This document shows, one piece after another, positions 16,730 to 24,983 of a stretch of DNA of 64,000 bases. The position numbers and the translations under genes were made by a program. Location of the stretch: positions 186,001 through 250,000 of the forward strand of contig CAVWUM010000005.1 of assembly GCA_963758205.1 (NCBI GenBank), read 5' to 3'. Each line of letters starts with the position of its first letter. The first letter of the stretch is position 1. Origin of the DNA: Owenweeksia sp963758205 (lineage in GTDB: Bacteria; Bacteroidota; Bacteroidia; Flavobacteriales; Schleiferiaceae). The notes beneath the pieces are model-generated. The model was not told the origin of the DNA and searched no databases. It saw only the letters and a program-made list of their open reading frames with translations.

Positions 16730-17476
16730 ATGAAATTACTGGAAGGAAAAACTGCAATTATTACAGGAGCATCAAAAGGTATTGGAAAAGGTATAGCTGA
16801 AGTTTTTGCAAAACACGGGGCCAATATTGCCTTTACCTATCTGTCATCAGTAGAGGCTGCAGAGGCTTTTGAAAAAGAACTTGGAACTTCAGGAGTTAAG
16901 GTAAAAGGCTACCGTAGCGATGCATCTGACTATGCCAGTGCCGAGGAACTGGCCAGCAGTGTACTGGCCGATTTTGGTAGTATTGATGTGGTAGTTAATA
17001 ATGCCGGTGTTACCCGTGATAATCTTTTGATGCGCATGAGCGAGGAAGATTTTGATAAGGTGGTGCAGATCAATTTAAAGTCAGTTTTTAATCTTACTAA
17101 ATGTGTACAGCGCACCATGCTTAAGCAGCGTAGTGGCTCCATCATCAATATCAGTTCCGTAGTGGGTGTAAAAGGCAATGCGGGCCAAAGCAACTATGCG
17201 GCATCCAAGGCTGGGATTATTGGTTTCAGCAAATCCATTGCTCTTGAGCTTGGCTCACGCAACATCCGCTGCAATGCTATTGCCCCCGGTTTTATTGAAA
17301 CCGAAATGACTGGTAAACTGGATGAAGCCACCGTGCAGGGCTGGAGAGATGCTATACCACTGAAAAGAGGGGGTACACCTGAAGATGTTGCCAATGCCTG
17401 CTTGTTTTTGGGCTCTGACCTTAGTGCCTACGTTACAGGGCAGGTGCTTAATGTAGATGGAGGAATGTTGACCTGA
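16730..17476 (+). CDS. fabG: 3-oxoacyl-ACP reductase FabG
   Basis: The 248-residue protein is a classical SDR. The cofactor motif TGASKGIG is at residues 12-19, NNAGVTRDNLLMRM near 90-103, and ISSVVGVKGNAGQSNYAASKAG with the catalytic Ser, Tyr and Lys near 142-160. YVTGQVLNVDGGM closes the protein. The 'NAGVTRDNLLMRM' segment is diagnostic of FabG, the NADPH-dependent ketoreductase of fatty acid synthesis. It probably also serves the FAS-like locus at 50-54 kb, which lacks its own ketoreductase. Confidence 0.93.
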   Translation: MKLLEGKTAIITGASKGIGKGIAEVFAKHGANIAFTYLSSVEAAEAFEKELGTSGVKVKGYRSDASDYASAEELASSVLADFGSIDVVVNNAGVTRDNLLMRMSEEDFDKVVQINLKSVFNLTKCVQRTMLKQRSGSIINISSVVGVKGNAGQSNYAASKAGIIGFSKSIALELGSRNIRCNAIAPGFIETEMTGKLDEATVQGWRDAIPLKRGGTPEDVANACLFLGSDLSAYVTGQVLNVDGGMLT

Positions 17477-17533
17477 TAGCAGTATCCTAAAGCTTCTCAA
17501 AAGATCCTACTCAACACTTCCTACAGGTAAAAA

Positions 17534-17626
17534 ATGCAGATAATCCTTGAAAATTCAGCCTTGTGGCTATTGCCAATTGCTTTGCTTTCGGCAATAGCTA
17601 CCTGGCTTTTATATTTCAGAAGGTAA
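17534..17626 (+). other. Displaced N-terminus of the next gene (apparent +1 frameshift)
   Basis: ATG 17534 opens a 30-codon frame with one membrane helix (LWLLPIALLSAIATWLLYF) that ends in FRR followed by TAA at 17624. In the +1 frame the sequence continues KSFTGTQRGFLAALRFLIF into the main ORF without a gap. Relatives of the main protein start with exactly such a helix, a short loop and a second helix. The break is therefore a one-base insertion (T17624), a sequencing error or a recoding site. Confidence 0.65.
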
Positions 17627-17663
17627 AAGCTTTACGGGCACGCAACGTGGTTTCCTAGCAGCA

Positions 17664-19577
17664 TTGCGTTTCCTCATTTTCTTCCTTTTAGGCATCTTAC
17701 TTCTTTCTCCATTGTTAAAGTCATCCGATAGGATAGAAGAAAAGCCCATACTGGTTTGGATGGAAGATCATTCGCGATCTATGATGCTGGCCGGGGACAG
17801 TCAGCTGGTAAAATCAACTTTTGGCAATGCACAGCTACTTAGTGAGTTGGAAGAAAGATATACGGTAGAGCAGGTGGATTTTGGTAAAGAACTCACAATT
17901 CCTTCGGACAGTTTTAGTGCGGCATCCACCAATATGTATGAAGCGCTTAATGGCATACAGGAGCGCTATTACAATCAAAATGTAGGGGCTGTTGTAATTT
18001 TAAGCGATGGTATTTCCAATAGTGGCAATAACCCTGCTTATGCGGCCCGCAATCTTACATCACCCTTATATACGGTAGGTTTTGGAGATACTACCACCAG
18101 CGCTGATATTTTTATTGATAGGGTGGTTCATAATAATGTGAGTTATCTCAACAATAATTTTCCGGTAGAAATTTATGTGAAGGCGCGCGAGCTTTCAGGT
18201 GGAAACTACACTGTATCGGTTTCTGATAATCAGGGCAAACAAATCTATAGCCAGGCCAAAACCATTAAGGGCGGTGACTATTTTGAGCGAATAGATTTAT
18301 TTATTAAAGCTGAAAAAGTTGGTTTGCAGCGCTTTGTAGCCAATATCAGCCCGGTGGGTGATGAGGAAAACCTGGAGAATAATAGCCGCGTATTTAGCGT
18401 GGATATTTTGAATAACCGAAAAAAGGTACACATTATTGGCACCGGCCCGCACCCTGATATGGCAGCATTGGGCAATGCTTTAAAATCGGTAGAGAAATAT
18501 GAGGTACAAACCTATATATCGACTGATTTACCTGATGCGGCAGAAAAAGCTGACCTTCATATTTTACACGATCCCAATTCAGGTTTGCTGGAGCGCTATG
18601 CTACAGCCAAAAATCCGGTCTGGATTTTTCAGGGGCCGGCCACACCAATCGCAGAATTAAAGAGGTTTACAAATGTTTCAGCCGGCAGCGATAATTTTGA
18701 AGAAGTACTTGCCAGTATAAACAGCAGCTTTAACCTCTTTACCTTAAGTGAAGATGAAATAGCCTTTACGGCAGACCTGCCACCACTATGGGCGGCCTTT
18801 GGCAGGGCGGAGGTAGCAGGTAATATATATCCCTTATTTAATAAAAAAGTGGGTAGCGTAATCACCACAGACCCTTTGTGGTTTTACACCCAGGATGCTG
18901 AAGTGCGCAAGGCATTTACTTTAGGCACCGGCCTTTGGCGCTGGAGGATTGAGGATTACCGAAAACAGAAAAGCTTTGTAAGGTTTGATGCGCTTATCTA
19001 CAAAACAGTACAATACCTTACCACCAGTAAGCAGGAGAGAAGGTTTGTAATTGATGTGGCCAGCCGGCTTGACCAATCTGAACCTATACGAGCTGAAGCC
19101 CGACTTTATAATCCATCGCTTGAGTTAACAAACGAGCCAGAACTCAAGGTAACTTTTACCAATGAGCAAAACCAGAGTTTTGATTTCAGCTTTTCTAAAG
19201 CGCAAAATACATATCGACTGAATGCCGGTAAACTCGCGGCTGGTGTATATAATTACAAATCAACGGTAACCCTTGGTGACGAAACCTTTACCCAAAGCGG
19301 GAGCTTTGTGGTTGAAAAAAGCCTGTTGGAGGAAACCGACCTTGTAGCACGGCATCAGCTGTTACGCAATTTATCAAGCGAAAGCGGAGGTAAGTTTTAC
19401 AGGCAAAATGAAATGGAGCAGCTAAAACAGGAGTTGCTCACCAATACCGATGCGCACAGCATTCAGGTTATGGAGACCAACACTTCCAGTCTTATCAATA
19501 AGCGGTGGATTTTCGCTATCTTCCTCGTGTTGCTGACTCTGGAGTGGGGCTTCAGAAAGTTTTTCGGAAACTATTAA
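17664..19577 (+). CDS. Membrane-anchored vWA-like / BatA-type protein, N-terminus frameshifted
   Basis: The main frame codes 637 residues from a TTG at 17664; real coding starts about 14 codons earlier in this frame and at 17534 in another. A membrane helix is at 3-17. Then comes a domain resembling von Willebrand A (ILVWMEDHSRSM near 28-39 where a MIDAS-like DxSxS would sit, and VVILSDGISNSGNNPAYA near 110). A beta-rich middle follows, with a final helix near 618-632 (RWIFAIFLVLLTLEWGFRKFF). It is flanked by fabG and the SPFH gene (15 nt downstream). Bat-type aerotolerance proteins and DUF4159-like proteins are the nearest kinds I know. Function unproven. Confidence 0.7.
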   Translation: MRFLIFFLLGILLLSPLLKSSDRIEEKPILVWMEDHSRSMMLAGDSQLVKSTFGNAQLLSELEERYTVEQVDFGKELTIPSDSFSAASTNMYEALNGIQERYYNQNVGAVVILSDGISNSGNNPAYAARNLTSPLYTVGFGDTTTSADIFIDRVVHNNVSYLNNNFPVEIYVKARELSGGNYTVSVSDNQGKQIYSQAKTIKGGDYFERIDLFIKAEKVGLQRFVANISPVGDEENLENNSRVFSVDILNNRKKVHIIGTGPHPDMAALGNALKSVEKYEVQTYISTDLPDAAEKADLHILHDPNSGLLERYATAKNPVWIFQGPATPIAELKRFTNVSAGSDNFEEVLASINSSFNLFTLSEDEIAFTADLPPLWAAFGRAEVAGNIYPLFNKKVGSVITTDPLWFYTQDAEVRKAFTLGTGLWRWRIEDYRKQKSFVRFDALIYKTVQYLTTSKQERRFVIDVASRLDQSEPIRAEARLYNPSLELTNEPELKVTFTNEQNQSFDFSFSKAQNTYRLNAGKLAAGVYNYKSTVTLGDETFTQSGSFVVEKSLLEETDLVARHQLLRNLSSESGGKFYRQNEMEQLKQELLTNTDAHSIQVMETNTSSLINKRWIFAIFLVLLTLEWGFRKFFGNY

Positions 19578-19592
19578 TCAAATTATATAAAG

Positions 19593-20408
19593 ATGAACCA
19601 ACGTAGAACCGCACTTATAGTAGTGGCATTTATTGTTTTGATAGGCCTTGTACTGGCCTGGAACTCCTTTACCTACACCATAAACTCAGGTGAAAAGGGT
19701 ATTATCTTCAGAAAGTTTCAGGGAGGTTTGGATAAGGATAATACGTATGACCAGGGTTTCCACGTAAAGTGGCCGTGGGATGATGTATTTGTTTATAACG
19801 TTCGTTATAAGGATGACCAGGGAATTATGACGGCCCTGTCTAAAAACGGGCTTACCATTGATACGGAGCTATCTTATCGTTATCGCCCCGTAGCAACCCG
19901 CATCGGTTACCTGCATGATGAAGTAGGTTTTGAATACCATGAGGAGATTATTGTACCCGAAATTCGTTCGGCCACCAGGGAGGTAATTGGTAAGTATTTG
20001 CCGGAGGAGCTTTATTCATCAAAGCGCGAGGCCATTCAGGATGAAATTTTTCAACGTACGGCCACTGCCCTCAAAGACAAGAATATTTTATTGGATGTGG
20101 TATTGATCAGAGAGGTAAAGCTTCCTCCTAAGCTTAAGGCGGCTATTGAGCGTAAACTGGAGCAGGAGCAGGCCTCGCTTGAGTATGAGTTTAAGTTGCA
20201 GCAAGCCCGTAAAGAAGCACAGCGCCAGGAAATTGAAGCAGAAGGTAAGGCCAAGGCGAACCGAATCATAAGTTCATCGTTAACTGATAAAATCCTACAG
20301 GAAAAAGGTATTGATGCCACCTTGAAGCTATCACAATCAGCCAACTCAAAAACGGTAATTATTGGTAGTGGAAAGGATGGTTTACCTATAATTTTAGGAG
20401 ATAAGTAA
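19593..20408 (+). CDS. Prohibitin-like SPFH-domain membrane protein
   Basis: The 271-residue protein has one N-terminal membrane helix (about 7-25). An SPFH/band-7 domain follows (NSGEKGIIFRKFQGG, GFHVKWPWDDVFVYNVR), then an alanine/glutamate-rich coiled coil (KLEQEQASLEYEFKLQQARKEAQRQ region, 185-230), as in prohibitins and HflK/C. These form ring-like scaffolds in the membrane that organise proteases and lipids. It is in the same direction as its neighbours, 15 nt after the previous gene and 24 nt before the peptidase. Confidence 0.88.
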   Translation: MNQRRTALIVVAFIVLIGLVLAWNSFTYTINSGEKGIIFRKFQGGLDKDNTYDQGFHVKWPWDDVFVYNVRYKDDQGIMTALSKNGLTIDTELSYRYRPVATRIGYLHDEVGFEYHEEIIVPEIRSATREVIGKYLPEELYSSKREAIQDEIFQRTATALKDKNILLDVVLIREVKLPPKLKAAIERKLEQEQASLEYEFKLQQARKEAQRQEIEAEGKAKANRIISSSLTDKILQEKGIDATLKLSQSANSKTVIIGSGKDGLPIILGDK

Positions 20409-20432
20409 AACTTTTAAAGACAAAATTGTACG

Positions 20433-21899
20433 ATGAGCAGTGAAACAAGAAAATTGGAGCCGGCATCGGTTTGGAATCACTTTGAAGATTTGAATGCCGT
20501 ACCACGTGCCTCTAAAAAAGAGGAGCGCGTAATTGCATTTATGGAATCATTTGCTAAAAGCCTTAACCTGCCGTGCGAAAAGGATGAAACCGGAAATCTG
20601 CTGATTAGAAAACCAGCTACCGCTGGCATGGAAGACCGCAAAATGGTGGTAATGCAGGCCCACCTTGATATGGTACATCAAAAAAATGCAGATACCGTAT
20701 TTGACTTTGAAACGGAAGGAATAAGAACCTATATTGACGATGAATGGGTAAAGGCCGAAGGCACCACGCTTGGCGCGGATAATGGTATGGGTGTGGCCGC
20801 TATTATGGCCGTACTGTCATCTGATGATGTGGCCCATTCCGCAATAGAAGCCCTGTTTACCGTAGATGAGGAGGCTGGAATGACCGGTGCCCAAAACCTT
20901 AAACCCGGCTGGCTTAAGGGCGATATTCTTTTAAACCTTGATACAGAAGAAGATGATGAGCTGAGCATAGGCTGTGCCGGTGGCGTGGATACTGATATTA
21001 AATGGGAATATGAGCAGGAAAGCCTTGAGGGGGATTACCAGGCTCTTGAGATAAAAGTTAGCGGGCTTACTGGTGGCCACTCCGGTATGGATATAATTGA
21101 AGGCCGTGGTAATGCCAATAAGATAATGAACAGGATGGTGTGGGGCACTGATAAAAGACTAGGGCTTCGCATTGTAAGTATTGATGGTGGCAGTTTGCGT
21201 AACGCTATTCCACGAGAATCCATAGCGGTGGTTTTGGTGCCTCATCACAAGCTAAATGATATAAAACCTTATTGGGATAACCTTATTAACGAACTCCGCG
21301 AGGAGTTTGCCACTACTGACCCTGCTTTACAAATTAGCTATAAGGATATAACTGTTGATGCTGATACAGCTATGGCCCTTGATGATCAGCAAAAACTTGT
21401 ATTGGCAATACAGGCTTGCCATGATGGTATAAAGCGTATGAGCCCTGATGTGGCAAACCTGGTGGAAAGTTCTAATAATCTGGCCAGGGTAGAAGTGAAA
21501 AATGGAAAAGGACAGGCAAAGTGCCTAACCCGTAGCGATCGGGAGTCTGGCAAATGGGATTTAGCACATGCCGTTTCCGCTCCTTTTATTATGCTTGGCG
21601 CAGAAGTAAATCACTCAGGCTCGTACCCCGGCTGGAAGCTGGATCCCAGCGCTCCTATGCTTGAAATGATGAAAGCCTTGTATATTGAGTTGTTTAAGGA
21701 TGAACCCAAAGTACTTGCATGCCATGCCGGTTTGGAGTGTGGCTTACTGGGGCAACATTATCCAAATCTTGAAATGATTTCATTCGGACCGACTATCCGT
21801 GGAGCTCATTCTCCTGATGAAAGAGTTCACATTAAATCGGTTCAGAAATTCTGGGGTTATCTGCAGGAAGCATTGAAAAGAATTCCTAAAAAAGTTTGA
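20433..21899 (+). CDS. pepD: Aminoacyl-histidine dipeptidase (PepD-type, M20)
   Basis: The 488-residue protein has full M20 metal and catalytic residues: H77 and D79 in QAHLDMVHQ, D116 in LGADNGMG, and E146/E147 in FTVDEEAGMTGA. A lid-domain stretch is SGLTGGHSGMDI, and a C-terminal HAGLECGLLG with FGPTIRGAHSPDE supplies the last ligands. These residues and the length match cytosolic beta-Ala-His/Xaa-His dipeptidase PepD. It hydrolyses dipeptides and would act downstream of peptidases such as the M49 enzyme at 12.7 kb. Confidence 0.9.
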   Translation: MSSETRKLEPASVWNHFEDLNAVPRASKKEERVIAFMESFAKSLNLPCEKDETGNLLIRKPATAGMEDRKMVVMQAHLDMVHQKNADTVFDFETEGIRTYIDDEWVKAEGTTLGADNGMGVAAIMAVLSSDDVAHSAIEALFTVDEEAGMTGAQNLKPGWLKGDILLNLDTEEDDELSIGCAGGVDTDIKWEYEQESLEGDYQALEIKVSGLTGGHSGMDIIEGRGNANKIMNRMVWGTDKRLGLRIVSIDGGSLRNAIPRESIAVVLVPHHKLNDIKPYWDNLINELREEFATTDPALQISYKDITVDADTAMALDDQQKLVLAIQACHDGIKRMSPDVANLVESSNNLARVEVKNGKGQAKCLTRSDRESGKWDLAHAVSAPFIMLGAEVNHSGSYPGWKLDPSAPMLEMMKALYIELFKDEPKVLACHAGLECGLLGQHYPNLEMISFGPTIRGAHSPDERVHIKSVQKFWGYLQEALKRIPKKV

Positions 21900-21959
21900 T
21901 AACCTCAAATTGATGAACAGGCAGGCTTACTTAGTAACTTGCGCCAAATTTTAACTTCA

Positions 21960-22826
21960 TTGACACAGGAAAATACATTAAAAATTGTGGAGTGTCCCCG
22001 CGATGCCATGCAGGGCCTTCACGATTTTATCCCCACCAAAAAAAAGATTGAATACCTGAGCTCACTTTTAAAGGTGGGCTTTGATACGTTGGATGCGGGT
22101 AGTTTTGTTTCGGCTAAAGCTATTCCCCAGCTTAAGGATACGGCCGAAGTGCTGAATAGTTTAGATATGAGTGCTACCAGATCTAAGCTACTAACTATTG
22201 TGGCTAATAAAAGAGGGGGTGAGGAAGCTGTAAAATATGAGCAGGTAACCTACCTCGGCTATCCTTTTTCTGTATCTGAAGAATTTCAGAAGAGAAATAC
22301 AAACAAAAGTATAAAGCAGTCAGAAGAACTAGTGCAGGACCTTGTAGAGCTTTGCGATAAGCATGGTAAGGAGTTGGTGGTTTACATTTCCATGGGATTT
22401 GGAAATCCTTATGGTGAAGAGTGGAATGTAAATATTGTTGAGGACTGGAGCGCAAGGTTGGCTGAAAAAGGAGTGAAAATTCTGTCTCTGTCTGATACGG
22501 TAGGTACTTCCAATCCGGAATCCATAACATACCTTTTTTCTAACCTGATACCTGCCTTACCTGAGGTGGAGTTTGGCGCTCACCTGCACACTACACCCGC
22601 CACCTGGCGCGAAAAAGTGGAAGCTGCCTATAAAAGTGGCTGCAAACGATTTGATGGCGCTATTAAAGGTTTTGGTGGTTGCCCGATGGCGGCTGATGAC
22701 CTTGTGGGCAATATGCCAACGGAAAAGCTTTTATCATTTGCCCAGGAGAACGGCCTTGCCAAAAATCTTAATATGCTGGCCTTTGAAAGTGCTTACAACA
22801 AAGCGCTGCAAACCTTTCCTCATTAG
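21960..22826 (+). CDS. Hydroxymethylglutaryl-CoA lyase-like enzyme (DRE-TIM family)
   Basis: The sequence begins KIVECPRDAMQG, which matches the metal-binding strand of HMG-CoA lyases. Further motifs are FDTLDAGSFVS, LSLSDTVGTSNPESI, the metal ligands in FGAHLHTTP, and the active-site loop with Cys in GFGGCPMAADDLVGNM. Expected reaction: cleavage of 3-hydroxy-3-methylglutaryl-CoA to acetoacetate and acetyl-CoA in leucine breakdown. A TTG at 21939 would add seven residues, but TAACTTGC there looks more like a -7 box, so TTG 21960 (288 residues) is chosen. The start is uncertain. Confidence 0.83.
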   Translation: MTQENTLKIVECPRDAMQGLHDFIPTKKKIEYLSSLLKVGFDTLDAGSFVSAKAIPQLKDTAEVLNSLDMSATRSKLLTIVANKRGGEEAVKYEQVTYLGYPFSVSEEFQKRNTNKSIKQSEELVQDLVELCDKHGKELVVYISMGFGNPYGEEWNVNIVEDWSARLAEKGVKILSLSDTVGTSNPESITYLFSNLIPALPEVEFGAHLHTTPATWREKVEAAYKSGCKRFDGAIKGFGGCPMAADDLVGNMPTEKLLSFAQENGLAKNLNMLAFESAYNKALQTFPH

Positions 22827-22851
22827 CTTATTAAAACTCTAAGTTATTTTA

Positions 22852-22892
22852 AACGAGCTTCTTTAATACTTTAAGCGAGGCTCGGTTTTTTT
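22852..22892 (+). terminator. Probable terminator of the lyase transcript
   Basis: CGAGC and GCTCG can pair across a long loop and are followed by G and seven T. The stem is short, so the call rests mainly on the T-run and the position 26 nt after the stop codon. Confidence 0.45.
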
Positions 22893-23225
22893 CACATTTT
22901 CAGGAGTTCTTGGCTGAAATGTGTTAAACTGCCTGTCAGGTTTTAAAAAAAAGTAAATTTTTTTTGAGAAAACTGACGCTCTAACTTTTTCGTACATGTA
23001 GGAGCAAAGCTTTAAATAGTCTTTTTGCTTAACCGGATAGTTTACAGCTAAAAACGTAACCAATATTTCAACACAGCCAATATTGTATAATCATTAGTGC
23101 AAACCCGTAAGTATATAAATGGAGGTGCTATCCATTGGTTTACTGCGAGTTAGAAGCCTGAATAATAGTTGATATCTCAAAAATTATTGGCATTTTCGCT
23201 GCACTCTAACTTTACATGAAACATA
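22893..23225. other. Intergenic stretch with little content
   Basis: No protein-like frame is convincing here. The 66-codon minus frame across this region has low-complexity composition and no start context. TAACTTTA at about 23208-23215 is a near match to a -7 box for the small gene at 23226. Confidence 0.4.
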
Positions 23226-23378
23226 ATGAACAACTTAACTCATGCGGTGGAAATAGCCGTCTCCGTAAGAAGGTACCTTCGGGAGACTGCCGAGATACAC
23301 CCGATTACAGCCAGGGAGCTGAATGAAAATCAGGAAAAAATTACACAGCAGGTGAAGAACATCACGAAACTTAAGTAA
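23226..23378 (+). CDS. Very small hypothetical protein, 50 residues
   Basis: ATG 23226 to TAA 23376-23378 codes a soluble, charged peptide (MNNLTHAVEIAVSVRRYLRE..., ending VKNITKLK) that is largely helical and amphipathic. A near-consensus -7 box lies about 11-18 nt upstream of the start. It sits in a spacer with another protein of the same size. Function unknown. It could be a chance frame, but codon use and the start context favour a real gene. Confidence 0.45.
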   Translation: MNNLTHAVEIAVSVRRYLRETAEIHPITARELNENQEKITQQVKNITKLK

Positions 23379-23455
23379 CGCTAAGTTTGTGTAAATCAGA
23401 TTTATTTCAGTGATTTGGCTTGAAACATTGACTCACTCTAAAACTCTACTCAAAC

Positions 23456-23605
23456 ATGAAACAAACGCAATCCATTGTGGATGTGGCAAATATTGTTCGC
23501 CATTTTCTACAAAATGAAGGTCAAACCTTAAAAATCAGTAAGGGGAAAATTCTGAAAGACAAGGAATTTGACGAAGAAGTAAGAAAATATATGCACGTGG
23601 GATAA
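23456..23605 (+). CDS. Very small hypothetical protein, 49 residues
   Basis: ATG 23456 to TAA 23603-23605 codes MKQTQSIVDVANIVRHFLQN..., a charged, helical protein ending EEVRKYMHVG. A strong terminator follows after 30 nt, which supports a real transcript. No family recognised. Confidence 0.5.
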   Translation: MKQTQSIVDVANIVRHFLQNEGQTLKISKGKILKDKEFDEEVRKYMHVG

Positions 23606-23634
23606 AAAATTATTCCTGCATTTTTAAAGCAAAA

Positions 23635-23664
23635 ATCCTCTGCCAGCGCAGGGGATTTTTTTTT
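23635..23664 (+). terminator. Rho-independent terminator
   Basis: ATCCTCTGC and GCAGGGGAT pair (one G-T) around CAGC, followed directly by about nine T. It ends the transcript of the 49-residue protein. Confidence 0.8.
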
Positions 23665-23758
23665 GTTTGTATATATCGCTGTCAGCCAGGCATCTTCTGT
23701 AGGAGTGAACAATAGCGGCCCTCATTCGGTTCTACCACTATATCTTATTAAAAAACAT

Positions 23759-23986
23759 ATGAAACGTATAAATGCACTGGGATGTGCTGCCCTTTTATTT
23801 ATGGGCATGGCATCTTGCAATCAAACAGAAGAACCCGCAGAAACCATAGAGGTAGAAGAAACTCAAATGCAAGAAACCACAGAACAGGATGATGGTAACT
23901 CTCTGGATGTTGAGATAAATGCAGATGATGAAGGCAATGTAGATGGTGAACTCAGCGGAGATATTAAGCTGGAAGACAGAAAATAA
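23759..23986 (+). CDS. Small acidic lipoprotein
   Basis: From ATG 23759 the protein has 75 residues: a signal (MKRINALGCAALLFMGMASC) with lipobox MASC at Cys20, then a very acidic, Thr-rich tail (EEPAETIEVEETQMQETTEQ...). No folded domain is apparent. The next gene, 6 nt downstream, codes a protein of the same design. Both may be surface-exposed or periplasmic charged lipoproteins. Function unknown. Confidence 0.7.
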   Translation: MKRINALGCAALLFMGMASCNQTEEPAETIEVEETQMQETTEQDDGNSLDVEINADDEGNVDGELSGDIKLEDRK

Positions 23987-23992
23987 TTTATT

Positions 23993-24208
23993 ATGAAACG
24001 TTTTAAATTTTTATTGGCTGCAGCGGTAGTGTCTTTAGCATTTGCATGTAATGCGCCAGAAACAGCATCCGATGTAAATGAATCAGAGGAGGTTATAGAT
24101 AAGGAGGACAGAGGTATGAATACCACTGAGGATGATAATACCGATGTACAAACCATGGAAGAGAAATATAAGGATGCTGATGAGGATGTAATTTTAGATT
24201 CGTTGTAA
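23993..24208 (+). CDS. Small acidic lipoprotein, second of the pair
   Basis: The 71-residue protein has a signal (MKRFKFLLAAAVVSLAFAC) with lipobox AFAC at Cys19. The rest is Asp/Glu-rich and probably unstructured, ending DEDVILDSL. It shares layout, though little sequence, with the preceding gene, which suggests duplication or parallel function. A terminator follows closely, so the pair is a two-gene operon. Confidence 0.7.
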   Translation: MKRFKFLLAAAVVSLAFACNAPETASDVNESEEVIDKEDRGMNTTEDDNTDVQTMEEKYKDADEDVILDSL

Positions 24209-24226
24209 GTATTCAAACCATAATTG

Positions 24227-24251
24227 AACCACGTCATGAGCGTGGTTTTTT
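24227..24251 (+). terminator. Rho-independent terminator
   Basis: AACCACG and CGTGGTT pair around TCATGAG, followed by a T-run. It ends the mini-lipoprotein operon, 21 nt before the next gene. Confidence 0.8.
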
Positions 24252-24272
24252 AGTAAACCGAAAATTTATTTT

Positions 24273-24917
24273 ATGAAAGTATTAGTTGTAGGAGCCAATG
24301 GAAAAGTTGGTCAGAGGGTTGTAAAAAAATTGTCAGCTCATAACCATGAGCCTATCGCCATGATTAGAGATGAAAGTCAGCGTGAAGCCCTTGAATCTAA
24401 AGGTGCCAAGGTTGTAGTTGCCGATTTGGAGAAAGATATAAGCCATGCATTTAAAGATCATTTGGATGCCGTTGTTTTTGCAGCAGGCAGCGGGGGCAGC
24501 ACAGGTAAGGATAAAACTGTGGCTGTAGATTTACAAGGTGCCCGTAAAACCATTAATGAGGCTGTAAAACATAAAGTTCCGCGCTATGTAATGATAAGTG
24601 CTTTAGGTGCCAATGATGCTAATAATATGCCTGATGATATGCAGCATTATTTTGTGGCTAAATCCGAAGCTGATCAGCATTTGGTGCAAAGTGCACTGGA
24701 CTACACCATCTTTAGGCCTGGTAGATTAACTGATAACAGCGGTAATGGCAATGTTAATGCAGCTGAGAACCTGGAAGACTATAACTCTACTGATACCAGC
24801 CGTGATAATTTGGCCAACGCTGTTGTGGATGCTCTAGACAAGAGAAATACCTACAAAAAAGTGATAGAGCTTATAGATGGTAACACACCTGTAAAAGATG
24901 CCATTGCCTCTATTTAA
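24273..24917 (+). CDS. Atypical SDR / NAD(P)-binding protein (SDR_a5-like)
   Basis: The 214-residue protein begins MKVLVVGANGKVGQRVVKKL, with the GxxGxxG nucleotide motif of atypical short-chain dehydrogenases. It lacks the usual YxxxK pair. YVMISALGAND near 108-118 and YTIFRPGRLTD near 148-158 are characteristic of the NmrA/YwnB/TIC62-like group. It may sense NAD(P)H or reduce small carbonyls. It is a single gene between terminators. Confidence 0.85.
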   Translation: MKVLVVGANGKVGQRVVKKLSAHNHEPIAMIRDESQREALESKGAKVVVADLEKDISHAFKDHLDAVVFAAGSGGSTGKDKTVAVDLQGARKTINEAVKHKVPRYVMISALGANDANNMPDDMQHYFVAKSEADQHLVQSALDYTIFRPGRLTDNSGNGNVNAAENLEDYNSTDTSRDNLANAVVDALDKRNTYKKVIELIDGNTPVKDAIASI

Positions 24918-24941
24918 AGCTAACATCAACCAGCAAAATGG

Positions 24942-24973
24942 GCCGGTGCAATTACATTTGCACCGGCTTTTTT
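24942..24973 (+). terminator. Strong rho-independent terminator
   Basis: GCCGGTGCAA pairs with TTGCACCGGC around a TTACAT-type loop, followed by six T. It ends the SDR gene transcript, 10 nt before the DCC gene start. Confidence 0.85.
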
Positions 24974-24983
24974 ATGGCCATAA

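Noticed and set aside
22863..23063. 66-codon minus-strand frame after the lyase gene
   Set aside because: Low complexity, overlaps the probable terminator and has no start context.
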